Positions 21,540 through 31,927 of a stretch of 64,000 nt of DNA are shown here, one piece after another. Below the pieces are notes generated by a model, which saw nothing but the letters and a program-made list of their open reading frames with translations, ran no database searches and was not told the origin of the DNA. Source of the DNA: Merluccius polli (taxonomy: Eukaryota > Chordata > Actinopteri > Gadiformes > Merlucciidae); NCBI GenBank assembly GCA_030340625.1, contig JAOPHQ010003128.1, positions 186,001 through 250,000 of the forward strand, given 5' to 3'. How positions within the stretch are numbered: position 1 is the first letter of the stretch; each line of letters opens with the position of its first letter. Both the position numbers and the translations under genes were made by a program.

Positions 21540-21715
21540 CACAGACATCCCAAGTTCCGGGAGTCTCCCGCAAATGAATAGCGTCTCCCTGATGCAAGCA
21601 AATCATATACAATCTCCCGGAAATCCCCCCCCCCCCGCTCAACAGTCGTGCAACAGAAATCATCTGGTAGCACCCCCCCCCCCCCCCCCCCCCCGATAAT
21701 CTCACTCCTTTTTGA
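21540..21715 (-). repeat. short repeat with two C runs
   Basis: Begins CAGACATCCCAAGTTCCGGG and ends TTTGACCATACCTCTG-like with CATCCCTG at about 21741. It holds C runs at 21627-21637 and 21674-21694. The composition recalls fish hAT-type non-autonomous repeats, but the termini pair weakly and no target duplication was found. It replaces the 3' end of the BEL/Pao integrase gene. Confidence 0.45.
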
Positions 21716-21727
21716 CCATACCTCTGT

Positions 21728-21909
21728 TTGCATCCCTGAACATTAGTCTTTGTCTTAATCCGGACTCTGCGAACCAGTCCCTTCTTATCTGGAAAAGCCT
21801 CAACGATCTTTCCCATAATCCACGAATTCCTCTGCGCACAGTCATCCACGAGAAGAACGACGTCTCCTTCTGCAAAGTTCCTGGAAGCTGTGGCCCACCG
21901 CTGGCGCTC
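21728..21909 (-). pseudogene. BEL/Pao integrase C-terminal fragment
   Basis: The minus strand reads ERQRWATASRNFAEGDVVLL, then VDDCAQRNSWIMGKIVEAFP and KKGLVRRVRIKTKTN, the conserved C-terminal module of BEL/Pao integrases. It continues in phase from the main integrase fragment at 25053, whose last residues are LPQLQ. The Harbinger element at 21913-25049 lies exactly between them. The final codons of pol and the 3' LTR were not found. Confidence 0.9.
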
Positions 21910-23127
21910 CTGGGGCCGTATTCACAAAGCATTTTATCTTACCGCTAGGAGTGCTCCTAACTCGCACTAAAACATTTTACGTAGGAGTTTTTTCTTAAAA
22001 GTTATTCACAAAGCCGCTGAGACCTAATCATACTAAGGATAAATCACTAAGACTGAGCTAAGAGTGACGCGCCGTTGCTATGGATTACGTCGATTCTCGT
22101 GCACGAGTTTGGAAGCGGTCAGTACGGTGATTGGTTGTTCAGAGCAGGCGGTCTCTGTGAAAACGAGCCCACTGAATCACCGAAGAACAAGGAAATAGCC
22201 TCGGCTAGAAATTCCTATCAAATAGTTATGGACAGTGCATTTAGCAGAATACACGCATGATAGTTTGTGCAGACCACGATAATGACGTTGTAGCCTATAT
22301 GCACGTTAAAGAGAGAGAGAAAAAGCTAACAATAAAAATACGTAAATTGCATTAATTCAAGGAGGCAATTAAATCCAATGAGCATAACTCCACTATTCAA
22401 CACTTTAAATAACAGCCTATACCGGTTGTGGAGAATGGCGCATACAGTGATCACTGTGATCACATCCTCTCTCCACAAGATTTCGTGTATTTTTGTGTGC
22501 CCTAACATATATGGAGGAAAACAGTAAACAATAATAAATATGGATTCAACAAATAAAAGGCGACAAAGAGCTAATACGATGTTTTTTACGCATAGGACTA
22601 AGCGTAATCCGCGTAATCACTTACATGTTATAGGCTACTTTAACTGTGCTCCCGGTTGTGGATTGAGAGGTGTCAAGACGTCTTGCAGGGATAGCCGCTG
22701 TCACCCAGCAAGTGACACCCAACTGGTACAAGGTGCCTCTCAAAAAGCTGCCTCAGACCGCTCCCCATTAAAATATGCGGATCATGGGTAGACCCAGGCC
22801 ACTTTGCAACAACATCAAGAATGTTAAAAGTTGCATCAAAAACAATCTGCGTGTTGGTGGAATGTACTTTCGTTTCTATTGACGAACACGTCCTCATCTT
22901 TTGATGGCGCAATTATTTGTATGTGCGTCCCGTCAATAGCACCGACCACACCGGCATACCTGCATGCCATGAAGTTGGCTTTGATCCTCCTGTGTAGTTG
23001 TTGATTGTCCAAAGGAAACCGGATAAACTGTTGGATGATATTAATGGTATTATTTCAGCCTTAACCAACTTTGAACTGCTCTGTCAGCTCTTCTAGCCTG
23101 TATGTAAATATATGATCATTGTGGAAT

Positions 23128-23128
23128 C

Positions 23129-23165
<37 letters not shown>
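23128..23165. repeat. (TG)n microsatellite in Harbinger copy 1
   Basis: TG units with one TT interruption. The corresponding place in copy 2 carries an AC/TA tract, so this site is a repeat hotspot in the family. Confidence 0.9.
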
Positions 23166-23174
<9 letters not shown>

Positions 23175-23467
23175 TTTTTATTCTATTTTTATTATTTTAT
23201 TATTGTTGTGTTGGTGTTATGGACCTTTCATGAGATGTGTCCTTAATAAAGTTTGAATTTAATTGAATTGATATGTGGTCTACGGAGCGCGTTGATGGTT
23301 CGGTTTATGGCTGACTGATGGTTGCGATATTCCTAAATCGTCGGCATTGCAAAGTTGCATTTTCCCCGTTGCTAAATATCGTGTTGCCAAACATTTTATT
23401 TCCTAATCGAGTTATTCCTGTTAGTCGGGGATGTTATTGCATCCCGCACTAATTCCACAATAAGTTT

Positions 23468-24731
23468 CAGGGTTCGTACGTTTTGAAAAAACCTGGAAAA
23501 GTTATGGAATTTTAAAATGGTTATTTCCAGGCCTGGAAAAGTGCTTAAAAAAAATAAAAAAGCAAAAGTTTTGGAAAAGTCATGGAAATTTGTAACATTC
23601 ATATTAGGGATGGGCATAATTAATCGATGATCGATCATTGATCGTTAAGAAATGTGTCGATCAATTTATATTGTTATCGATCAAAAGGACGTTGTGTTGC
23701 ATACTGTGAGTCTTGAAGCGGTGCCCGGTGATCGCGGCTTTAGTTCCCCGTGTCTGATCGCTGTAATTCGGAGCGTGAATATCGGTTGAATATCTAATAT
23801 CTTTCTAACTTTAAAAAACACTTTAGTATTTTTTAAGCCGATAGTCGCACATCCCTCGTAACTACGCCGTGAAGGTGAACCCTCCCGGACTCCGCTATTA
23901 ACATGAACCGCTCCGCCGGAGGAGCCGCACATCCACACGCACCACCACAATACAAACATGTTTTACATTTGATTGCTTTTAAATAAAGTTGTGTGCAGTT
24001 ATACGGTTAAATACGATTATTGATTAATGACCGATTGCGTACTGCGGTCAAGACAGCCGTCTCTCGGTTTCGCGTTGTCAAGTCAGCCACTCCAACATTT
24101 TAAATATTTCCATAAATGTGACATTTTAGCAAAACGTTCAGCCTCATATATGTTTTCTGACTAAGGTATTTCTTTTAGATAGTTCATGCAATTGTTCCTA
24201 AATGTGTGGCTCATCTTTTTGTCGCGAGCCTTTTCTGAGCGCCGGCTGCATATTGTATCGGCATATGTCGGCCTTTTTTCCCTTTTTTTTCAAAACAGTT
24301 ATACAGTTTAATGCCCACTTTTACTGCCGTGTTTGATTATTGTTGGCCGATAAGTAGGCTACTTATTGTAATTGGAATACAGATTTAGTCTTGTTGGATC
24401 GTTTCCAAACCTTTAAGAGCGCATGTAGGCGCATTGTTCGGCTTTTACGAGCACCGTAAATTCATATGCCCATCCCTAATTCATATTTTCAGGTCGTTCA
24501 TTTATGCTGAGTTTGAAATAATTTATATGCTTTAAAAAGAAATACGCGCAAATTATAAGCAGGCATACGCTGAATACTACTGAAAAGTTCGTTGGCCATA
24601 GTTTTAATACTACATTTGATCACTTTTTCATGTATACACCGAGATTTCACAAAATGTTTGGTCATGGAAATTTGGTTTAAAGTCATGGAAAAGTCATGGA
24701 AATCTTTTGGTCAAAATGTGTATGAACCCTG
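23468..24731. mobile_element. hAT-like element nested in Harbinger copy 1
   Basis: Ends CAGGGTTCGTACG and GTGTATGAACCCTG are inverted repeats, flanked by AAGTTT on both sides (23462-23467, 24732-24737). Harbinger copy 2 shows the empty site with a single AAGTTT near 58978. The sequence is the fish-type repeat with TGGAAAAGTCATGGAAAT stretches. It carries another hAT element at 23605-24478. It encodes no transposase. Confidence 0.88.
23605..24478. mobile_element. hAT non-autonomous element nested in the previous one
   Basis: 874 bp with 14-bp perfect terminal inverted repeats TAGGGATGGGCATA, flanked by an exact 8-bp duplication ATTCATAT (23597-23604, 24479-24486). An 8-bp duplication is the hAT signature. 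The inside matches the broken copy at 14354-21537. It is the fourth level of nesting: BEL/Pao, Harbinger, hAT, hAT. Confidence 0.95.
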
Positions 24732-25052
24732 AAGTTTTATACCCTCACGATTTAGATATCTCTTGATCAATTCACAGTCTTCCATTGTCTCCAAAACATT
24801 TCGTCTCGCAGCCATTTTCCGATTCTTTGTGAATAGGTCTTAGTGAGTTAGGAGTCCTCTCGAGGACTTTTAAGCTCTCCTAGACTTAGGTGCTACTTTT
24901 AGGCCTAAGATCCTTTGTGAATTGCTCTTAGTGAAAAAAATTAGGAGTCCTAATTTTAAGACTGACACGCCCATTATTTTTAGGAGTTTCTCCTAAATTC
25001 GCCAGTTAAGAGCTACTTTTAGCGCTAAGATCCTTTGTGAATACGGCCCCTG

Positions 25053-26420
25053 GAGTTGAGGTAGGTACTCTTTAATCCATCTTTTCCAGAATAAATTAGA
25101 CATATATTGCACCTGCCTCCATCTACGCCGTGTGTAGAGGTCATTCTTGTCGAACACTCCAGGAGGTAAGTATGGCTTTGTTTTCAGCAGCAAGAGATGA
25201 TTTGGCGTGAGCGCCTCCAAATCGTTCGGGTCACTTGATGCCTTTGTGATTGGTCGGCTGTTGATGATTGACTCTGCCTCGCATAAGACTGTGTGAATGT
25301 TTTCTTCATCGAGAATCTGCTCTCTCACAGTTGAGTTCAGCACCTTCCTTATTGACCTTATCAGTCGCTCCCACACTCCACCATGATGTGAAGCGGCGGG
25401 AGGGTTGAATGTCCACTTGATCCCGTGTTGGTGGAACAGATGCTGAAACTGTGAGGAGTTCCAGTCAGCAATGGCCTCCTTTAGCTCTCGATTGGCTCCA
25501 ACAAAATTTGTCCCGTTATCCGAGCGAATCTCATTAACTTGCCGTCGCCGGGCTGTGAATCGCCGGAGTGCGTTTATGCACAAATCTGTGTCCAATGATG
25601 AAGCTAGTTCAATATGCACTGCGCGCATGGCTAGGCAAGTGAATATCACTCCATACCTCTTTATGAGACTCCTTCCACGTCTCACCTCAAATGGTCCGAA
25701 ATAATCCACACCAACTCTTGTGAAGGGTGGATCGTCTGGCAAAACTCGTTCCTGTGGTAGATCAGCCATTAGTTGTTTTCCAACTTTTCCATGTAAGCGG
25801 CGACATGTCACACTTTCCAACGACTTTTCGGATAGCCGTGTTGGCACTTGGGATCCAAAACTTCTGACGCAATTCAGAGAGCATATGATTGCGCCCTCCA
25901 TGCCCAGTGTCTTCATGAATCTGTTTGAGAACGAGATCAGAAATGTGAAAGTCTCTGGACAAGATGACAGGCTGCTTGCTGATTTCTGGCATGGCCGCCC
26001 GACTCAGCCTTCCACCAACTCGCAACAGGCCGTCTTGAAGTATGGGATTCAGCTTATACAAGTGGCTGCAGCGTTTCACATTCCGTCCTTTGAGCAGAGC
26101 TGACATTTCTTCAGAAAATGTCTCCCTTTGACAGAATCTGATTATGTGAAGCTCTGCCTCATCAAGGTCTTTCACTGAAATGGATGTGTTCTTGAAGCTT
26201 TTCTTAAAACTCTGACCTTGGATCAGTTGTTGACCATTGTCTAGGCTGGCTGCATGCAGCTCCTTCCGCTTTTGACAGAGACTCCAAAGTAAGGATTTGA
26301 GCTTAAGAAACCATGCCATAGCTTGTTTCAATTTCATCCATGATGAGAAGTAATTCATCAGTTTCTTGAATGGAGTTGGGTCAAAGACGTGACGCTTGCT
26401 TTTTCTGTCCGACGGAACTT
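25053..26420 (-). pseudogene. BEL/Pao integrase, main part
   Basis: The N-terminal part reads YFSSWMKLKQAMAWFLKLKS, LDEAELHIIRFCQRETF and LYKLNPILQDGLLRVGGRLS, then the zinc-binding region HEDTGHGGRNHMLSELRQKF with a Cys pair after it. A frameshift near 25830 precedes LMADLPQERVLPDDPPF. The catalytic core has Asp in VGVDYFGPFEVRRG, Asp in IRSDNGTNFVGA and Glu in SHHGGVWERLIRSIRKVL, followed by TPNHLLLLKTKPYLPPGVF. All three catalytic residues survive, and only one frameshift was noted. The protein inserts the element's DNA into the genome. It is cut at its C-terminal side by Harbinger copy 1. Confidence 0.93.
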
Positions 26421-26554
26421 ATTACCTAATAATAAACAATAAAATGCATACAAATATAACATGTATGTCTAATACCTTCCTTATACATGTGCCCACTCTT
26501 CTTTCTTTAAACATGTTGGTTATTGGTCATTTTCTGCCATCTGAAGTGTGAAAA

Positions 26555-27136
26555 CATCATGTGGGGTGACCGTCCGGCCTTGACTTCTGTTTGGACAACT
26601 AGTTTTAAATCACATTAAAACAATTTAAATATAACCCTTGCCCTATTTGGCATAATTTCAAACTTGTTTTCCATTTATTGACGAAGTTATGAAGCATTTG
26701 TACATACATTTCAATACACAAACAAATCTTGTCCGAATATGTTCATTGTCTGAAATATCATCTGGGGCGACCATCAAGAAAATACAATTATGGGACTTTT
26801 ATTTTGACAATCATCTCAAGGAGGATGTTGCATCAGCCAGCCACACCGTGAGGGTCCCAGAGAGACAACTTGCAGGTCAGTAGTCTCTCTCATCTTTACA
26901 AATAAATCATCTTTTTAACTGCTGCAATGTATACGTCACATTTGGATACCATGTGGGGCGACCACCCTAAAACTGTGAATGAGTTTTATTCGCAAATCTA
27001 TATTTTGAAGGTAAATGTGTTAGTGATATGTGGTGAGAAGTAGCTAGCTTGGATTCTATATCTAACCATTAGCCTGTTATATATGATTAAACTTGAAAAC
27101 ATCATGTGGGGCGACCGAGCATCATGTGGGACGACC
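26555..27136 (+). repeat. left cluster of GGGGCGACC motifs
   Basis: Copies at 26555-26571 (CATCATGTGGGGTGACC), 26758-26772, 26949-26963, 27100-27116 and 27120-27136. All lie on the plus strand, spaced roughly 190, 190, 150 and 20 bases. The common core is CATSTGGGGCGACC with single changes. The same motif recurs downstream of the gene at 45390-45749. They are interpreted as subterminal binding sites of the element. Confidence 0.75.
26689..26883 (+). other. possible upstream exon of the unnamed gene
   Basis: A 64-codon open frame whose last part runs into a good donor site, GCAG|GTCAGT at about 26875. The unnamed gene's ATG at 28300 directly follows a splice acceptor (TTTTTTCTAG), so an upstream exon is expected. 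No family resemblance was recognised in the peptide, so the coding claim is weak; it may be 5' UTR. Confidence 0.25.
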
Positions 27137-27351
27137 GCCGTCGACGGTTTAAATGATAGAAAATACATATCCTGTATTTGTAGTTTCTGTATGCTTATGT
27201 TTTCATTCATTATATACATTTAGTTCTTTGTTTTAACATAACTCTTTCTATATTTCAACACATATTTTTCTAAATTTCAAACATTTCCATACTACTTTAG
27301 AGATGACCACTTCTTTTTGATTGTGTCATTATCAGAGAAATGTGTGAATAT

Positions 27352-28221
27352 TAGGGATGTCCGATATTGGCTTTTTTACCGATAACCGATATTGTTCAAC
27401 TCTTAATTTCCGATACCGATATCAACCGATACCGATATATGCGGCCACGTGAAACCTCCGCTTTACACTCATTGCAATAGGCTTTATGCCGAGCCGAAGT
27501 GTGGATTAATAAATAAAAACAAAACAGCGGTAAAAGCTAGCGTGTGAGTCCGGGAGAGGGCTGCTCTCCTCGGACATATTACTCTGAAGCCCCGGTGACG
27601 GTCTGGAAGTGCGGATTAAAAAAATAAAAAAATAAATAAAAACAGCGGTAAAAGCTAGCGAGTGTGTCCGGGAGAGGGCTGCTCTCCCGGTGACGGTCTG
27701 GAACTGTGGATTAATAAATACAATTTAAAAAAACAAACAGCGGTAAAAGCTAGCATGTGTGTCCGGGAGAGGGCTGCTCTCCTCGGACACATTACTCTGA
27801 AGCCCCGGTGACGGTCTGGAAGTGCGGATTAATAAATAAAATAATGTGAGCGCGGTACAGCGGACATGAACCGGTTGTGATGAGACTGTTTCGCAGAATG
27901 CGTTAGTATGTTGCGCATAACCCCTATTTTACTATTCAACGTAGAAACTTTGAAATAATTCCAAACCACCGACATAACTACAGCTACAACTAGCGTCCCG
28001 CTACGCGGCCGCACATGCCCAGGCTTGTTATTGAGACGGCGCGGCGCGTTTGATGATGTCATCAAACCACGTCCTCACTTGAAACATAACAGATGTCTGA
28101 AATTATTTCAAAATCGATTTCGGTATCGGTTAAAAAACCGATACCGATATTTTCCGATATTGATTTTTGATGCCAATATCGGCCGATAATATCGGTGGGC
28201 CGATAATATCGGACATCCCTA
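27352..28221. mobile_element. hAT element, copy A of the TAGGGATGTCCGATATT family
   Basis: 870 bp with terminal inverted repeats TAGGGATGTCCGATATT, extended by several CGATATCGG-like palindromic motifs. It is flanked by an exact 8-bp duplication GTGAATAT (27344-27351, 28222-28229). The interior repeats a block around GGTAAAAGCTAGC and GGGAGAGGGCTGCTCTC three times. Copy B at 62515-63183 is the same family in opposite orientation with fewer internal repeats. Confidence 0.95.
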
Positions 28222-28299
28222 GTGAATATTAAGCATTCATTCTATTTTTCAGTTCCTTTTCTAGCTCTATGTATGTTTAACTATATAACTTTTTTCTAG

Positions 28300-28401
28300 A
28301 TGGCTGCACTAACAAGCAAACAAAAGACTGCTTGCTACAGGCAGCGGATCAATGCAGATCCGGTAGCAAGAGCTGACTATCTTGCCAGGAAAAAAGAAAG
28401 A
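28300..28401 (+). pseudogene. unnamed transposon gene, N-terminal exon
   Basis: Begins ATG immediately after a strong splice acceptor (TTTTTTCTAG) and encodes MAALTSKQKTACYRQRINAD, then VARADYLARKKER. This short basic start fits the N-terminus of an uncharacterised protein family widespread in fish and other metazoans. The following bases (AAAG|ATAACATG) look like a splice donor with GT mutated to AT, so splicing would now fail and a stop follows at once. The next exon begins at 29272 after a hAT insertion in the intron. Confidence 0.6.
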
Positions 28402-28431
28402 TAACATGCAGTATATAAAATGTCATATCAC

Positions 28432-29210
28432 CAGTGTTGGTAATAACGGCGTTAGAGTATAACGGCGTTACTAACGGCGTTACTTTTTTCAGTAACGAGT
28501 AATCTAATTAATTACTTTTTACCTCGTTGCAACGCCGTTACCGTTACTGAGCATGTGAAGTGGCGCGTTACTTAGGGTGGCCATTCGTCCGGCTTTAGGC
28601 CGGACTGTCCGGTTTTTCAAAGCCCTGTCCGGCGCAGCATCAAGCCGGACGCGTATTTGTCCTCCTTTTTGAGACAACCTCGCCGGTCATAGGTCCACCC
28701 GCCGGTCATAGGTCCGTGGTGTGTTACGATCGCGTGCGCCCCCCCCCCCCCCCGTCGTAGGTCCGCAGTGTGTTACAATTGCGCGCAACCCCCCGTCGGC
28801 CGGAGTGTTACAATCACGCGCCCCCCCCCCGTCGGCCGTAGGTCCGAGGAGTGTTACGAACGCGCGCCCCCCCCCTTCGGCCGTAGATCCGAGGCGCGCA
28901 CCCCCTACTACAATTTCGTTGAATGAAGCTCTCTCTCTCTATGGCTTAACAGGCTGCAATATATTGAGTTCAAATAAATACCAAATGTTCTAAAATACTG
29001 TATAGTGTTTTTATTCTTCAATCAGTTAAACACCTTTGACGTTATAGAATGTAATAGGGTATAGAACATGAAAAATAACGCCACAGTTACTTTGCTGAGT
29101 AACTAATTACTCTTACAATTAGGTAACTGAATTACTAACTCAATTACTTTTTGGGAGGAATAATTTGTAACTGTAACTAATTACTTTTTTAAGTACGATG
29201 ACCAACACTG
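28432..29210. mobile_element. hAT element of the CAGTGTTGG family
   Basis: 779 bp with terminal repeats CAGTGTTGGT and ACCAACACTG, flanked by an exact 8-bp duplication CATATCAC (28424-28431, 29211-29218). The ends carry the AACGGCGTTAC and GTAACTAATTAC text common in fish hAT repeats. The middle (about 28680-28900) is a tandem block of GTAGGTCCG and GTGTTACGA(A/T)CGCGC units separated by C runs. It sits in the intron of the unnamed gene. Confidence 0.93.
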
Positions 29211-29271
29211 CATATCACATATGCTATTTAGGCCACCAGAATCAGTGACACAGTATACATTATTGTTTCAG

Positions 29272-30237
29272 CTACCAGAGAAGAAAGCAACAGGGCAAGA
29301 TTAGATACATAAAATCTGATGAACTTTCAGAGAGAGAGAGAGGAAGAAACAGAAAGCCAAGTGGAAGGCTGCATCTAGAGGTTACAGGAAGAGGAAAAAG
29401 ATGGAACAGGCGATGCTGGAACTGACACCACCATCCTTAGAGAACACTCCACCAGTTCTAGTTGGTATAGAGGGCCGTTTTCAGGCAGTTCACCCGAAAA
29501 CGGCCCTTCTATGTAACGGAGCCAAAGATCCAAGATAGGGAGACATGTGCATGTATGGAACATGAAAATGTGCACCTGCTGGCCAACAAGCTCTACAACA
29601 GAGGAGTGTAAAAAACAAAAAGCATCTCTGAATTGCTGGGCATGATAGTTTTGACACCAAAAATAGAGCCTGCATGGATCGCACTTGTGTCAAGTGCTGC
29701 TTTGAAGAAGTAGACCACCTTGAGACCGAGAGCAGCACACAAGTCACCTGGGAGCAGTGGAAGAGGGTGACATCCACTAATGGAGAAAAAACATTTTCTA
29801 ATGTGGCCAAACAGACCCAGACCGGAACCATAAAGGACTTGATGGAGCTTTTCCATCAGAAACTAGAAGCCTTGGCAGTCCACCAGTTCAACTGGCTGCA
29901 TCAGGCAGAGCAGTTCCGCCACCTCAAACAAAACATCACGGAGTATGAAGCTGTTCTGCACATCGACTTTTCTGAAAACTATGCCTGCAAGCTAAGCACA
30001 GAGATCCAGTCCTTTCACTTTGGAGGCAGTAGACAACAGGCTACTATTCACACGGCAGTCCTGTACACTGTCTATGGAACCAGGTTTTATGCAACACTGT
30101 CTGACTGCCTTCGCCATGATGAACGGGCAGTGTGGGCACATCTAGAGCCTATCTTGAAAGAGCTTCGGGAAACCTTCCCACAAATCACTACCCTCCACAT
30201 TCTGAGTGATGGGCCCGTTACACAGTACCGTAACAAA
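29272..30237 (+). pseudogene. unnamed transposon gene, central exon
   Basis: The acceptor TTGTTTCAG at 29271 is followed by YQRRKQQGKIRYIKSDELSE. After one frame change comes KMEQAMLELTPPSLENTPPV, then a degenerate stretch. From 29674 a clean frame of 189 codons follows. It contains a CMDRTCVKC cysteine cluster, VTWEQWKRV, LHIDFSENYACK (acidic, candidate first catalytic Asp), a QSFHFGGSRQQATIH segment, LSDCLRHDERAVWAHL and LHILSDGPVTQYRNK (candidate second Asp). The Asp-rich motif pair resembles DDE-type transposases, but this is inference. I know the family only as uncharacterised. The frame ends where foreign repeat sequence begins (30238). Confidence 0.65.
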
Positions 30238-30372
30238 AACTAGAAAATTCCCTTGGGGGAAATTTTGAAAGTGCCACGGGAGTGTGTACATTATGATGAG
30301 ATTCTTCAGAGATTTCAAACAATTAATACTAGTAACATTATGATACATTTTGGCAGCGGTGTGTTTACTTAA
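30238..30372 (+). repeat. left end of a repeat block interrupting the unnamed gene
   Basis: CTAGAAAATTCCCTTGGGGG and AAATTTTGAAAGTGCCACGG resemble the CTAGAAAATTTCTAAAGAAA...GAGTGTGCC text in the tandem units at 36880 and 40886. GTGCCACGGG here is the inverse of CCCGTGGCAC near 44453. Together they appear to bound the long array inserted in the gene. Confidence 0.5.
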
Positions 30373-31496
30373 AGGCCGCAGTATACTCACCGTTCCCAAG
30401 CTATCGCGCGACATTGTGACGTCAAAATGACATAGATCTTGCCGGCGTGACAGGATTTTGGCCCGGTTGCGCCGTGTTGCGCACCTCTCGTTTTTCAGCG
30501 CTGCGCGACAAAGCGAAAACAGGAACATGGACGAGTTCGAAGGCACATTTTAATGCGCCTTGTTGCTAAGGCTTCTTTCATTATATGTTCAATTTTATTG
30601 TGTGGTGTAGGCCTATATTTTTTCGCTAATAAACCGTGGTTTTACGCAAGTGCTGTCTACTGTTGTGGTCAAAGACGAGTGGAATTACGTGGCTGAAAAA
30701 CTATCTCAAAGCGGGATTAAGTTATAAAATAAAAGTATATAAGATAATTGTGGAGGGTTTATGTGGAGTGTGTGTTGTTGATGGCTGGTTTACAGCCTCA
30801 CCTGGCCTGAGTCAGTCTGATTGGACTCTGGCTGGGTGGGGCTGCACACCTGTGGTGCATGAGCAATCATGGCACCCAGGATAAACCAGCCATCAACACA
30901 CACACTCGAGGAGGAGCACCATCATGACTGTTGTACCATCAGGGGGGTATACTACAAACCTCAATTAGTGGGTTAGCGAGGTATGTTGCGCTCAAAGCCT
31001 GGGTTAGCTGTCCTACAAAAGTCGCTCTCTTTTAGCGTCGCTATATCACCATGGTAACTTATGCTGGCAACCAAACCTGGTCGGGAGGAGGTTTTCAGCT
31101 CAGACTTTCCGATTAGATCGGCTTCTTAAAGCTGAGCGCCGCTTTCGGGACAGATCCGATCCCTTTATGAGAGATAGGCCTACAGGTTCTCATCAGAGGG
31201 TATTTGCTATTTGATCGTCCTTGTTGGACCCTATGAAGGCAATGCTACAAAAAGAAGCCGTGCGCAGTGTGTCTGTGTTTCACTGCGATTTGTTGCCACG
31301 GGTACATATTTGCATACAGTTGGTGATGCCGAAAATATCAGCAAAAAGGTGCCTTCCGATACGCAAGGTTGCAGCTGCCCTAAATACACTGCTAAATATG
31401 TTCGTGGTGTTTCCCAACTTTTTGCCAACACAAACTGTCAAGTTGCAAGTTATCAACTTGCAGGTAAAAGAAAATACCTGTATACGTAAATGAGCG

Positions 31497-31552
31497 GTAG
31501 AGTGGCGGTAGCACGTCAGTCTTCAGATTCTGCGTGCTGGGTTCGATTCCCA
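31497..31552 (+). repeat. tRNA-like segment with B box
   Basis: GCGGTAGAGTGGCGGTAGCA resembles a Pol III A box. CTGGGTTCGATTCCC near 31537-31551 matches the B-box consensus GGTTCGANTCC. Spacing (about 40 bases) is tRNA-like, but no full cloverleaf with a paired acceptor stem was found, so it reads as a tRNA-derived SINE head or decayed tRNA. A second, weaker tRNA-like stretch lies inverted near 31690-31750. Confidence 0.45.
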
Positions 31553-31858
31553 AGTGAAGTGGGTATGTGTAGTTTATTAAAAAAAAGTTATATTTCTTAT
31601 GTCATATGGAATACTTATTCATTAATGTTATGGAATTATCCAGTTTGGTAATCTAGATGGGGGTAAACGGCGTGATGATTGACAGGCAACATATGAACCC
31701 CGGTCGCTGGCGTTCAGCTCACATCCTAATCCACCACACCGCCGTCGCTACCATCCAGCACATGCAATACGTTTCTTACATATAGGATGTATTTGAAAGG
31801 AATTCCCTAAATTACACAAAAAAGCAAGTTGGAGGTTGCTTTTGCATTTTGCAATCAT

Positions 31859-31927
31859 ATGCGTAAGAATTGTTCGCCATTAATCCCAATAGAGTATTGG
31901 GATTAATGGCGAACAATTCTTACGCAT
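31859..31927. repeat. 33-bp perfect hairpin with 3-base loop
   Basis: ATGCGTAAGAATTGTTCGCC and the next 13 bases (to 31891), a GAG loop, then the exact reverse complement to 31927. Perfect pairing over 33 bases means very recent formation or active maintenance. It lies inside the Harbinger-type element. Confidence 0.95.

Larger units (their letters stand above)
22326..24815 (-). pseudogene. HARBI1-like Harbinger transposase, interrupted
   Basis: The start at 24815 gives MAARRNVLETMEDCELIKRY. The frame is cut at 24738 by a hAT insertion and resumes below 23468 with VELVRDAITSPTNRNN. Further on (about 22990-22670) the DDE-type core is recognisable: an AGVVGAIDGTH-like stretch, NTQIVFDATFNILDVVAKWP, GSTHDPHILMGSGLRQLF and LLGDSGYPCK (second Asp). 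The text ends with a VITVCAILHNRYRL motif near 22430, also conserved in HARBI1. Several stops and shifts are present. The protein would cut and paste the element. The partner Myb-like protein was not seen. Confidence 0.8.
21913..25049 (-). mobile_element. PIF/Harbinger transposon, copy 1 (with nested elements)
   Basis: Terminal inverted repeats GGGCCGTATTCACAAAG at both ends, flanked by a 3-bp CTG duplication (21910-21912, 25050-25052). Inside are remnants of a HARBI1-like transposase read on the minus strand, a GT microsatellite near 23128-23165, and a hAT element nested at 23468-24731. The inner sequence matches copy 2 (58658-60645) in the opposite orientation. It sits inside the BEL/Pao integrase gene. 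Confidence 0.92.

Noticed and set aside
21540..21741. A hAT element with an 8-bp duplication at 21540-21741
   Set aside because: The flanks GTGTTCA and AACATTAG do not match, so the boundaries are not proven and only a repeat is reported.
28721..28993. Proline-rich 90-codon frame
   Set aside because: Translation of the C-run tandem block in the hAT element.
30142..30546. 134-codon minus-strand frame overlapping the unnamed gene
   Set aside because: Antisense shadow crossing the junction between gene and repeat.
31497..31552. A functional tRNA gene
   Set aside because: Boxes are present, but I could not pair an acceptor stem or a proper anticodon arm.
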